From DAOQAU01 sp964640325 (GTDB lineage Bacteria > Cyanobacteriota > Vampirovibrionia > Gastranaerophilales > Gastranaerophilaceae): DNA of 45,063 nucleotides. A program made the position numbers and the translations under genes. This document shows, piece by piece, positions 33,532-41,273 of this stretch. The notes under the pieces were generated by a model, which was not told where the DNA came from, did not search any database, and was given only the letters and a program-made list of their open reading frames with translations. Numbering within the stretch: the first letter of the stretch is position 1; each line of letters opens with the position of its first letter. The stretch lies in assembly GCA_964640325.1 (NCBI GenBank), contig CAZXID010000015.1:1-45063 (forward strand). Reading direction: 5' to 3'.

Positions 33532-33571
33532 TTGCGAGGAAGTTTCCCCTGAACTTGTTTCAGGGTGGCAA
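33532..33571. repeat. Dispersed palindrome, TTGCGAGG family
   Basis: Ends TTGC...GCAA, inner CCCTGAActtgTTTCAGGG. Related in outline to 31852-31886 and 32791-32825 (ATTGCCAC...TCGCAA). REP-like intergenic element. Confidence 0.5.
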
Positions 33572-33638
33572 TTCAATATTAGTTACAAAAATATATTAAC
33601 TTTTTGATTTTTTTCAAAAATAGCTTAATAATAAATAT

Positions 33639-34202
33639 ATGAAAAATTTTATTATAGTATTTTTATTATTTTTAAGTTCAATGACAGCATTTTGCGCGGA
33701 ATTTGATTATCAAAAAATTTATAGAGAAATGGAGCCGGCAGATTTTTCCTATGTTCATAATGTAGACCCTGGCCAATATTATGAGTGCAAAGATTACAGC
33801 TGGACGCCTTATCCTTTGTTGAGATTAAACTCCCCTGTTTATTTTAAAAATATAGTAATTGAGCCGGGATACTATAATCTTACGCCAAGAGAAAATAAAG
33901 GAAAGCTTTATATGCTCTTTAAAGAATCAGGGCTTGTCAGATATATAATTCCGATTTACAAAAAAGATTTTGTACCTGAATTTTTTTATGAAGAAAACCT
34001 GCCGCAGCCAAGGCTTACAACCGGACAAAAAATTATGGAAGGAATCTACACCTTTGTAGGAAAACATTTCAAATCCGCCAAAAGAACTCCGGCACCCAAG
34101 TCTTTTCTTGAAATAACGGATTTGGACAACAACTTTGTTTCAATCGTGGTTTATTACAAAGAATTTAAGTATTACATGATTTTGAGAACCACAAGGCTTT
34201 GA
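33639..34202 (+). CDS. Secreted hypothetical protein
   Basis: 187 aa. Signal peptide MKNFIIVFLLFLSSMTAFCA, probably cleaved after AFCA, then a Tyr/Phe-rich soluble domain (DPGQYYECKDYSWTPYPLLRL). No family recognised. AATAAT lies 6 bases before the ATG and no ribosome site is seen, so a leaderless start is possible. Stands alone between plsY and hydE. Confidence 0.65.
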   Translation: MKNFIIVFLLFLSSMTAFCAEFDYQKIYREMEPADFSYVHNVDPGQYYECKDYSWTPYPLLRLNSPVYFKNIVIEPGYYNLTPRENKGKLYMLFKESGLVRYIIPIYKKDFVPEFFYEENLPQPRLTTGQKIMEGIYTFVGKHFKSAKRTPAPKSFLEITDLDNNFVSIVVYYKEFKYYMILRTTRL

Positions 34203-34271
34203 ATTGGCAGAAAAGTTTATAAGTTTAATATTGCTAAGCTTCCAATCTGCTAAACTCCTTATTCACTTCTA

Positions 34272-34298
34272 TTTATTATTTACCATTTACTATTTACT
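34272..34298. repeat. Heptanucleotide repeats in the hydE promoter
   Basis: TATTTAT, TATTTAC, CATTTAC, TATTTAC then TGTTATAATA: four 7-base units that run up to the -10 box of hydE, so they form its -35 region. Same unit as 20473-20530 and 37008-37028. Confidence 0.8.
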
Positions 34299-34300
34299 GT

Positions 34301-34306
34301 TATAAT
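34301..34306 (+). promoter_or_regulatory. Extended -10 of hydE
   Basis: TGT-TATAAT, then AACAAT, then ATG at 34313. Predicts a leaderless mRNA. Confidence 0.7.
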
Positions 34307-34312
34307 AACAAT

Positions 34313-35383
34313 ATGATTGAAAAAATTATTAAAAAAGCACAGGAAAAACACAAATTAACTAGAGATGAAATTGTCGAACTGCTTAAAACAGACGCAAAGC
34401 AGGATAACTGTTCACCTGTTCACCTGTTCACCTGTTCACCTCTTTTTGCTGCTGCTGACAAAGTGCGTCAAAAATATGTCGGTGATGAAGTTCATCTTCG
34501 AGGTTTAATTGAATTCTCAAATTACTGCAAACAAAACTGTCTTTATTGCGGGCTCAGGCGCGATAACAAACAAATTAAAAGATACAGATTAACTCAAGAG
34601 CAAATTATTGATTTTGCCCAAAAGGCAAAAAGTTATGGTTATCAGACAGTTGTTCTTCAATCGGGAGAAGATCCTTATTTTACAGTAGAGAGGATGAAAA
34701 AAATAATCTCCGAGATAAAAAAATTCGACCTTGCAATAACTCTAAGTATCGGAGAAAGAAACTTTGAAGAATATAGGGCCTTTAAAAAAGCGGGGGCAGA
34801 CAGATATTTAATCAGAATTGAAACCACCGACAAAACCCTTTATTCAAAGCTTGATCCTGACATGGACTGGCAAAATCGTCTTAACTGCCTGAAAGATTTA
34901 AGAAACTTGGGCTATGAAGTCGGAACAGGCTGCCTTGTGGGCTTGCCCGAGCAGACTTTGGAATCTCTTGCCGATGATATTTTGTTTTTCAAAAAAATTG
35001 ATGCCGATATGATTGGAATCGGGCCTTTTATTCCAAATGAAAACACCCCTTTAAGTAAAGCTCAGGGAGGGAGTTTTGAACTCGCGCTTAAAGTTATGGC
35101 AATAACAAGGCTTTTGTGTCCTGATGCCAATATCCCTGCCACAACGGCTATGGAAACACTTGACCCCAATGGAAGATTAATTGCTCTTCAGTGCGGCGCA
35201 AATGTTGTTATGCCAAATGTTACAGAAGGGGAGTACCGAAAACTTTATGAAATTTATCCGGGCAAAATTTGTATAAATGACACCCCTGCAAAATGCAGAG
35301 GTTGTATAAGCGGTAAAATTTCAAGCATAAAAAGAACTGTTTCAAACGCAAAAGGCTTTAGGCATAAGATGCCAAACGATTAG
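34313..35383 (+). CDS. hydE: [FeFe] hydrogenase maturase HydE (radical SAM)
   Basis: 356 aa. Radical SAM cluster motif CKQNCLYC (Cys72/76/79) after VHLRGLIEFSN, GLRRDNKQIKRYRL and GIGPFIPNENTPL are typical of HydE, which helps build the H-cluster diiron site. A C-terminal CRGC is also present. Residues 33-43 (CSPVHLFTCSP) are encoded by four exact copies of an 8-base repeat and appear as an insertion before ADKVRQKYVGDEV. hydF and hydG are not in the window. Ends in a 26-base convergent overlap with the transglycosylase gene. Confidence 0.94.
   Translation: MIEKIIKKAQEKHKLTRDEIVELLKTDAKQDNCSPVHLFTCSPLFAAADKVRQKYVGDEVHLRGLIEFSNYCKQNCLYCGLRRDNKQIKRYRLTQEQIIDFAQKAKSYGYQTVVLQSGEDPYFTVERMKKIISEIKKFDLAITLSIGERNFEEYRAFKKAGADRYLIRIETTDKTLYSKLDPDMDWQNRLNCLKDLRNLGYEVGTGCLVGLPEQTLESLADDILFFKKIDADMIGIGPFIPNENTPLSKAQGGSFELALKVMAITRLLCPDANIPATTAMETLDPNGRLIALQCGANVVMPNVTEGEYRKLYEIYPGKICINDTPAKCRGCISGKISSIKRTVSNAKGFRHKMPND
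34408..34439. repeat. Octanucleotide tandem repeat inside hydE
   Basis: Four exact copies of CTGTTCAC. Because 8 is not a multiple of 3, the peptide repeats every 8 residues (CSPVHLFT, CSP). A variant, CTATTCAC, is repeated at 38843-38874. Confidence 0.9.
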
Positions 35384-36167
35384 CCAAATCGGTTTTTGTT
35401 ATATGTCCGTCTCTGTTTCTGTCAAGTCCCCTATTTGCATTGTAGTAGTTACTTCCTGCAGAGCAAAGGATTTCTCTTTTGGCAAAGGCAGGTAAAAATG
35501 TAAGAGCATAAAGGGTACCCGCATCTAATCTTTGACCTGATGGGATTCCTGCATCTCTTTTTACTCTGGCTAAATATCTTTCAACATAAGGCAGTTGTTG
35601 CTCAATGCTCATATTTCTTAATTGTTGTGTCGTTGTGCCCAAGCTTCTTGCAGTTGCAGGCATAAATTGGATTATTCCGGTTGCTCCACCGTTTCGATTA
35701 ACTGCATTAGGTCTACACCCTGATTCTGAATACATTAAAGCTTTCAAATCATTTGGATTACAATTGATTCTTTGTGCGATTTCGTTTATTAATTGATTTT
35801 CTCTTGGAGTAAAAGTTTTTCTACTGAAATTGTTTGTCCATGAAATATTTGAGTTGAAATTGCCGGTTGGGGCCGTAGGCGCCGCAGGAGGCAAAGTGCT
35901 AAAATAATTTATGAAAGGCAGATTAAAATTTATATTCATGAATGGGGGATTAAAATTTGTCCCCATAAATGGCATATTAAAATTCGTTCCTGAAAAAGGC
36001 AAATTTGGAAAAGGAGTGTTTACAAAAGTTGAAGGAAAATAAACTGAGCTCATGAAGTCTGATTGATTGAAAGAAAGACTGTCACTTGAAGCAATTCCTG
36101 AATTATTTATATTCAGAAACGGGTTTACATTAAAATTATTCGCCGTTGAAAGATTTAAACTGTCCAA
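35358..36167 (-). CDS. Lytic transglycosylase (SLT domain) with terminal EF-hand loop
   Basis: 269 aa. Residues 57-85 hold four NxPF/NF-type repeats (LPFSGTNFNMPFMGTNFN), followed by a Pro-rich linker, then an SLT domain from about 122 with catalytic Glu148 (YSESG) and GATGIIQFMP. The last 21 residues, DRNRDGHITKTDLANRL, match an EF-hand/dockerin calcium loop. No signal peptide is visible, unusual for a peptidoglycan enzyme. Start is TTG with AGAGG upstream. Possibly exported by a non-Sec route or used on another cell's wall. Confidence 0.85.
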   Translation of the reverse strand: MDSLNLSTANNFNVNPFLNINNSGIASSDSLSFNQSDFMSSVYFPSTFVNTPFPNLPFSGTNFNMPFMGTNFNPPFMNINFNLPFINYFSTLPPAAPTAPTGNFNSNISWTNNFSRKTFTPRENQLINEIAQRINCNPNDLKALMYSESGCRPNAVNRNGGATGIIQFMPATARSLGTTTQQLRNMSIEQQLPYVERYLARVKRDAGIPSGQRLDAGTLYALTFLPAFAKREILCSAGSNYYNANRGLDRNRDGHITKTDLANRLASYA

Positions 36168-36277
36168 AATAACCTCTTGTTAAAATTAAATATATTCCCC
36201 TTATTTGTATAAAGTATTTTTTTCATGAATTATTGCTAAGAATTTTAAAAAAACTTTACGAAAGGGTGTTTTTTAGA

Positions 36278-36283
36278 TATAAT
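36278..36283 (+). promoter_or_regulatory. -10 box of the WecG/TagA gene
   Basis: TATAAT, then TTTGCT, then ATG at 36290. Predicts a leaderless mRNA and decides the start. Confidence 0.7.
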
Positions 36284-36289
36284 TTTGCT

Positions 36290-37015
36290 ATGGAAAGAAC
36301 AGTTTTCAGTCTTTTGGGGTTTAATATTGACACTTTTGATTTTGAAAGTGCAATAGATTATGCAAAAATTCTATTTGAAGAAAAAAGAGGCGGACAGATT
36401 GTTACTATTAATCCCGAGATGATTGAAACAGGACTTAAGAGCCCGTTTTTTGCGAATATTATTAATATGGCCCAACTGGTTATTCCTGACGGGATAGGAG
36501 TTGAAATCGGGCTTAAAATAAAAGGGGCAAAAATTAAAAGAATTCCGGGGATTGAATTTTCGCACAAATTACTTGAAATTTGTGCTCAGAATAATTTTTC
36601 AGTCGCACTTATAGGTGCAAAGTCCGAAATACTTGAAAAAGCCGCTAAAAACCTTTGTCGTGAAATTAAAAATTTAAATATCGTATATGCTCAAGACGGA
36701 TATTTTGAAGATACCAGGCGCGTTTTTGACGAGCTTGTCAAAAACGCGCCTGATTTCGTGCTTGTAGCACTTGGAAGTCCCAAGCAGGAAGAATTTATAT
36801 ATGAATTCAGAAAAAATTTCCCTCAAACGCTTATGATAGGGGTCGGCGGAAGCTTTGACGTCTGGTCGGGAGATGTTCAAAGAGCACCCGAAATTTATCA
36901 AAAAACAGGCACAGAATGGCTTTATAGGACTGTAAAAGAGCCCAAAAGATTTAAAAGAATTTTCCCGACTTTACCGAAGTTTTTGTTAAGAGTATTATTG
37001 GGAAACAGTAAATAG
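36290..37015 (+). CDS. WecG/TagA/CpsF family glycosyltransferase (GT26)
   Basis: 241 aa from ATG 36290 (MERTVFSLLGFNIDTFDF). TINPEM, PDGIGVEIGLK, RIPGIEF, ALGSPKQEEFI and VGGSFDVWSGDVQRAPE are GT26 motifs. It would transfer ManNAc or ManNAcA onto a lipid-linked sugar at the inner membrane. wecB upstream in the window could supply the donor. A 15-bp-arm palindrome at 36716-36751 is translated. The last codons and stop lie in the heptanucleotide repeat. A longer frame is rejected because it covers the promoter. Confidence 0.92.
   Translation: MERTVFSLLGFNIDTFDFESAIDYAKILFEEKRGGQIVTINPEMIETGLKSPFFANIINMAQLVIPDGIGVEIGLKIKGAKIKRIPGIEFSHKLLEICAQNNFSVALIGAKSEILEKAAKNLCREIKNLNIVYAQDGYFEDTRRVFDELVKNAPDFVLVALGSPKQEEFIYEFRKNFPQTLMIGVGGSFDVWSGDVQRAPEIYQKTGTEWLYRTVKEPKRFKRIFPTLPKFLLRVLLGNSK
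36716..36751. repeat. Perfect palindrome inside the WecG/TagA gene
   Basis: Arms AGGCGCGTTTTTGAC (36716-36730) and its exact complement (36737-36751), 6-base loop. It encodes part of TRRVFDELVKNAPD. Confidence 0.75.
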
Positions 37016-37028
37016 TAAATGGTAAATA
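37008..37028. repeat. Heptanucleotide repeats at a gene junction
   Basis: GTAAATA, GTAAATG, GTAAATA: three 7-base units. They supply the stop TAG of the WecG/TagA gene and lie in the leader of the transketolase gene. Confidence 0.8.
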
Positions 37029-37033
37029 GATTT

Positions 37034-37855
37034 ATGAACAAAGAAGAAATTGAACAATTAAAAGAACAATGCAGGCAAAATCGCTGCAATATCTTGAAAA
37101 TGATTCACAATGCAAAATCCGGGCATGTAGGCGGTGGATTTTCTTCGGTTGAAATTCTGACTGTACTTTATCAAAAAGTGATGAAAAATTTTTCTAATTG
37201 GGACAAATCGCCAAAACATAATGAAAGAGACCGTTTTGTGCTTTCAAAAGGGCACGGCTCGGCTGCTCTTTATGCGGTTTTGGCTCAAAGAGGATTTTTT
37301 GCGCAAGAAGAATTGATGACTTTTCGGCAGTTAGGTTCAAAATTACAAGGGCATCCAAATACTCACCTTTCGGGGGTGGAAGTTCCTACAGGGTCTCTGG
37401 GGCAGGGGCTTTCCATGGGCTGCGGGATTGCAATGGCACTAAAATTGGACAAAAATCCGGTACATGTTTTTGTACTGTTAGGAGACGGCGAACTGCAGGA
37501 AGGAAGCTGCTGGGAAGCGTTTATGCACGCGCCTCACAGAAAATTAAACAATTTAACCGCAATAATTGACAGAAACGGGCTTCAAATTGACGGTGCCACC
37601 GAAAATATCAAATCTCTTGAACCTCTTGCGGAAAAACTAAAAGCTTTTAATTGGGAGGTAAAAGTTATTGACGGGCATGATGTTGAACAGATTTATAACG
37701 CACTTGAAAATTCAAAGATTTCGGAAAAACCGACCGCAATAATTGCAAATACTGTCAAGGGCAAAGGCGTAAGTTTTATGGAAAATCAATGCAGTTGGCA
37801 CGGCAAAGCCCCCTGCGATGAAGACTGTAGGCTTGCTATGGAGGAGTTGAAGTGA
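37034..37855 (+). CDS. Transketolase, N-terminal (TPP-binding) subunit
   Basis: 273 aa from ATG 37034; an ATG five codons earlier (37019) sits in the repeat and is less likely. KGHGSAALYAVLAQRG, PTGSLGQGLSMGCGIA and the thiamine-diphosphate motif GDGELQEGSCWE...NRNGLQID-type (DRNGLQIDG) are present. With the next gene it forms a split transketolase of the pentose phosphate pathway. It ends QCSWHGKAPCDEDC, a Cys-bearing tail. The stop TGA overlaps the GTG start of the next gene. Confidence 0.94.
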   Translation: MNKEEIEQLKEQCRQNRCNILKMIHNAKSGHVGGGFSSVEILTVLYQKVMKNFSNWDKSPKHNERDRFVLSKGHGSAALYAVLAQRGFFAQEELMTFRQLGSKLQGHPNTHLSGVEVPTGSLGQGLSMGCGIAMALKLDKNPVHVFVLLGDGELQEGSCWEAFMHAPHRKLNNLTAIIDRNGLQIDGATENIKSLEPLAEKLKAFNWEVKVIDGHDVEQIYNALENSKISEKPTAIIANTVKGKGVSFMENQCSWHGKAPCDEDCRLAMEELK

Positions 37856-38805
37856 AAATAGACACAACAAAAACAAAATCAATTCGTTCGGCTTACGGCA
37901 AAGCTCTTGTACAAGTAGGCAAAGAAAATGAAAATATAGTGGTACTTGATGCGGATTTGTCTTCTTCCACCCAGACTTCAATTTTTGCAAAAGAATTTCC
38001 GCAAAGATTTTTTAATATGGGAATAGCAGAACAGGATATGATTGCAACCGCTGCAGGGCTTGCAAGCCAAGGTAAAATTCCTTTTGCCTCAACTTTTGCA
38101 ATGTTTGCAACGGGAAGAACATATGACCAGATAAGAAATTCCGTCTGCTACCCCAATTTCAACGTAAAAATAGTTGCAACTCACGGCGGAATAACAGTAG
38201 GAGAAGACGGTGCAAGCCACCAGGCACTTGAAGATGTTTCTTTAATGCGGGGTTTGCCGAATATGACTGTTATAGTGCCTGCAGATTGTAAGGAATGTGA
38301 AGAAGTCATTAAATTTGCAGCACAACACGATGGACCGATGTACATAAGAATTGCAAGAACAAACGTTCCGGATATTTTTGATGAAAATTATAAATTTGAT
38401 CTACACAAGGCAAAAGTATTAAAAGACGGGAAAGATGTTACAATTGTAACTAACGGCGAAACCCTTGCAGAAGTTATTGAATGTGCAAATATTCTTGAAA
38501 ATGATGGAATTTCGGCACAAATTATTCACGCGCCTGTTGTCAAACCGCTTGATAATGATACAATATTAGAGGGGGGAAGAACAACGGGATTTATCGTTAC
38601 TGTTGAAAACCACTCCACAATAGGCGGGCTTGGAAGTGCCGTTTGTGAACTTTTAAGTGAAAAAATGCCAACTCAAGTCTATAGAATCGGGATAAACGAC
38701 GAATTCGGCCAAAGCGGGGAACAAAGAGAATTAATGGAATTCTATGGACTTACCGCCCAAAAGTTAGCAGAAAAAATAAGAAAGGTAAAATGTGAAAAGA
38801 GTTGA
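37852..38805 (+). CDS. Transketolase, C-terminal subunit
   Basis: 317 aa, GTG start overlapping the previous stop (GTGA) with GGAG upstream. FNMGIAEQDMIATAAGLA, THGGITVGEDGASHQALEDV and VENHSTIGGLGSAV mark the pyrimidine-binding and C-terminal domains of transketolase. Split forms are common in anaerobes. Translationally coupled to the N-terminal subunit. Confidence 0.95.
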   Translation: MKIDTTKTKSIRSAYGKALVQVGKENENIVVLDADLSSSTQTSIFAKEFPQRFFNMGIAEQDMIATAAGLASQGKIPFASTFAMFATGRTYDQIRNSVCYPNFNVKIVATHGGITVGEDGASHQALEDVSLMRGLPNMTVIVPADCKECEEVIKFAAQHDGPMYIRIARTNVPDIFDENYKFDLHKAKVLKDGKDVTIVTNGETLAEVIECANILENDGISAQIIHAPVVKPLDNDTILEGGRTTGFIVTVENHSTIGGLGSAVCELLSEKMPTQVYRIGINDEFGQSGEQRELMEFYGLTAQKLAEKIRKVKCEKS

Positions 38806-38842
38806 AAGATTGAACAGCTGAGAAGTTTTTTTGGAAATGAAC

Positions 38843-38874
38843 TTATTCACCTATTCACCTATTCACCTATTCAC
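38843..38874. repeat. Octanucleotide tandem repeat before ftsE
   Basis: TTATTCAC followed by three exact CTATTCAC units, ending 11 bases before the ftsE start. Variant of the unit inside hydE. Confidence 0.85.
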
Positions 38875-38885
38875 CTAAAAGAAAA

Positions 38886-39560
38886 ATGATTCAATTACGT
38901 TCGGTAACAAAAAAATATAAAAACGCTTACGCGCTTAAAAACGTTAACTTAGATATTTTATCAGGTGAATTTGTATTTGTTGTGGGAGCATCAGGTGCCG
39001 GAAAATCAACCCTGATGAAGCTTTTATATAAGGAAGAAACTCCTACATCGGGAACGGTTATGATAGGCGGAATTAATATTGCAAACCTCCCGCCCGAAAA
39101 AGTCCCTAACCTTAGAAGATGCATGGGGATTGTTTTTCAGGATTACAAATTGCTTCAAAATCAATCGGTATATGATAATGTTGCCTATGTTATAAGAACT
39201 TTGGGCATAAGTACAAAAGAAATAAACGCAAGGGTTTTGGGTGCGCTTAAAGTTGTAGGGCTTTCGGATAAGATGAGGGCAAAACCGACGGAACTTTCCG
39301 GCGGGGAACAGCAGAGGGTAAGCATTGCAAGGGCAATAGTAAACGGGCCTCCGCTTTTGATAGCAGATGAGCCGACAGGGAATTTAGATCCTAAAAATTC
39401 TATGGAAGTTATGCAAATCTTAGATCAGATTAATCAAAGAGGAATTACGGTAATAATCTCAACCCATGACAGCGCGATGGTAAATCACTTCAGAAAACGT
39501 GTCATAACTCTTGAAAACGGAGAGGTTGTAAGAGATATTCAAGCAGGTACTTATGAGTAA
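38886..39560 (+). CDS. ftsE: Cell division ATP-binding protein FtsE
   Basis: 224 aa ABC ATPase. Walker A GASGAGKST, signature LSGGEQQRVSIARA, Walker B LLIADEPTGNLD, switch His in STHD. With FtsX it couples division to cell-wall hydrolase activation. No strong ribosome site; the start is preceded by CTAAAAGAAAA after the 8-base repeat. Overlaps ftsX by 8 bases. Confidence 0.95.
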   Translation: MIQLRSVTKKYKNAYALKNVNLDILSGEFVFVVGASGAGKSTLMKLLYKEETPTSGTVMIGGINIANLPPEKVPNLRRCMGIVFQDYKLLQNQSVYDNVAYVIRTLGISTKEINARVLGALKVVGLSDKMRAKPTELSGGEQQRVSIARAIVNGPPLLIADEPTGNLDPKNSMEVMQILDQINQRGITVIISTHDSAMVNHFRKRVITLENGEVVRDIQAGTYE

Positions 39561-40461
39561 TAATAAACAGGAAATAAAGAAAAAAGTTAAAAAACATATT
39601 CCCAAAGACTGGCTTACAGAGCTGAGAATTGTCTATAGAATAGCTATGGAAACTTTTAACGATTTGAAAAGGACCGGACTTGTAAACATAGTTATAATAA
39701 CTACAATGGCTGCAATTTTAACAATTTTTGGGGCACTTTTCAGAACGGCACTTTCAGTTTCTACATTTGCACACGAACTTGGGAATGTGCTTGAAATCTC
39801 TGTTTACTTGAAGCCGAGCGCAGATGCAAATGTTGCAAAAGATAGGATTAAAACTTTTGAGCACGTTGAGCGAGTCAGAGTTATTCCAAAAGAAAAATCA
39901 TGGGATGATTTAAGGCGTGAGATTGATATGCCCGATATTGAAAATCCGCTTCCTGATACACTTCATGTAAAAGTGGATAAGCCTGAGAATATCAATTCGG
40001 TTTTTGCTAAAGTGAAAACGATGTCTGTTGTTGCTGATATGAGTTATGCTCAGGAGCTTGCTAAAAAAATTCAGTTTTTAAATCATGTTGTAAACACCAC
40101 GACTGTCTTTGTTGTAATAATTGTTGCAATTTTGACAATGACGATTATAAATAATACAATTCAGCTTGTAATTCAATCAAGGAAAGATGAAATTGAGATT
40201 ATGCGATTGATGGGGGTAAGTAACTGGTATATAAAAATTCCTCTTGTAATGCAAGGTGCAATGTACGGGTTTTTAGGCTCTGCTTTTGCTCTTATTCCAT
40301 TAAATTTGGTTGAGAATATGCTTGCAAATGTTCACAAGTTCTTCTTAATTCCAAACCCCTTGTTTGCGGGAAATTTGGTTGTATTAATAATGTTTTTTAT
40401 GGGTACTTTATTTGGGGCGGGCGGAAGTTTGCTTTCAATTAAAAAACATCTTCAGGTGTAA
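39553..40461 (+). CDS. ftsX: Cell division protein FtsX
   Basis: 302 aa. One membrane segment near 42-65 (VNIVIITTMAAILTIFGALF), an external domain with PLPDTLHVKV, then three membrane segments and the IQSRKDEIEIMRLMGVSNWYI-type motif (SRKDEIEIMRLMGVSNWYIK) typical of FtsX. Translationally coupled to ftsE. Probably works with a peptidoglycan hydrolase not identified here. Confidence 0.95.
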   Translation: MSNNKQEIKKKVKKHIPKDWLTELRIVYRIAMETFNDLKRTGLVNIVIITTMAAILTIFGALFRTALSVSTFAHELGNVLEISVYLKPSADANVAKDRIKTFEHVERVRVIPKEKSWDDLRREIDMPDIENPLPDTLHVKVDKPENINSVFAKVKTMSVVADMSYAQELAKKIQFLNHVVNTTTVFVVIIVAILTMTIINNTIQLVIQSRKDEIEIMRLMGVSNWYIKIPLVMQGAMYGFLGSAFALIPLNLVENMLANVHKFFLIPNPLFAGNLVVLIMFFMGTLFGAGGSLLSIKKHLQV

Positions 40462-40463
40462 TT

Positions 40464-41264
40464 ATGAATAATCCAAATGACTTAATCAATACTTTAAATG
40501 ATGTTCCGGCAATGCCTAATGTCATTGTTCATGCACTTAATATAATGAAAGACCCTGAATCAAGCACAAAAGAACTTGCGCAGATAATAAGTTATGACCA
40601 GTCTTTAAGCACAAAAGTTTTGACGCTTGTAAATTCTGCTTATTACGGATTTCCGCAGCAGATAACTTCTATAGGAAGGGCTTTGGCGCTTATAGGAATG
40701 TCTAAAGCAAAAAATATAATAGTTACGGTTGCAATGAAGCCTATGTTAATAAAACAAGGGGACAAAGAGCTCTGGAAACATTCTATAAGAGCGGCTGTCG
40801 GTTGTGAATATATGGCTAAAAGTTTAAGAATAATGGATTCAGATGAAGCTTTTGTAATAGGATTTTTACACGATTTGGGTAAAATAGTTCTTAATATAAA
40901 AGACGCTAATTTGTACGAAAAAGTAAAAGAAATGGTAAGTTTAAATTCTAACATTCTTGAAGTTGAACAGGCATTTTTTGGAACGGACCACTGCCAAATG
41001 GGAAGTTTGCTTGCAAAAAAATGGCAGCTGCCGATTTTGGTTGCAAATGCTATAAAATACCACCATGATCCGAATTTGTCTTCTATTCCTACTGAATGTT
41101 CTTTGGTCTGGATTGTTGACAAAATGGTTCAGGATAATTGGGTTGAGGAGCCTTTGGATTCCGATATTATGAAAAATTTAAAAATTAATGTTGAGCATCC
41201 TGAAATATTGAGGGAAACAATTTTGGCCAAAGCAAATGTGCTTTTGAACGAACTTTCTACGTGA
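40464..41264 (+). CDS. HDOD domain signalling protein
   Basis: 266 aa. The HDOD domain (about 8-205) shows DVPAMPNVIVHALNIM, IISYDQSLSTKVLTLVNSAYYGF and FLHDLGKIVL, so the HD pair is present here. HDOD proteins are scaffolds in motility and cell-cycle control. It starts 2 bases after ftsX, so division and this protein are in one operon, which is an uncommon arrangement. Confidence 0.92.
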   Translation: MNNPNDLINTLNDVPAMPNVIVHALNIMKDPESSTKELAQIISYDQSLSTKVLTLVNSAYYGFPQQITSIGRALALIGMSKAKNIIVTVAMKPMLIKQGDKELWKHSIRAAVGCEYMAKSLRIMDSDEAFVIGFLHDLGKIVLNIKDANLYEKVKEMVSLNSNILEVEQAFFGTDHCQMGSLLAKKWQLPILVANAIKYHHDPNLSSIPTECSLVWIVDKMVQDNWVEEPLDSDIMKNLKINVEHPEILRETILAKANVLLNELST

Positions 41265-41273
41265 GGCGGGTTT

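Noticed and set aside
34408..34439. CRISPR-like repeats
   Set aside because: Units are 8 bases, contiguous and have no spacers; this and the other short repeats are tandem repeats, not CRISPR.
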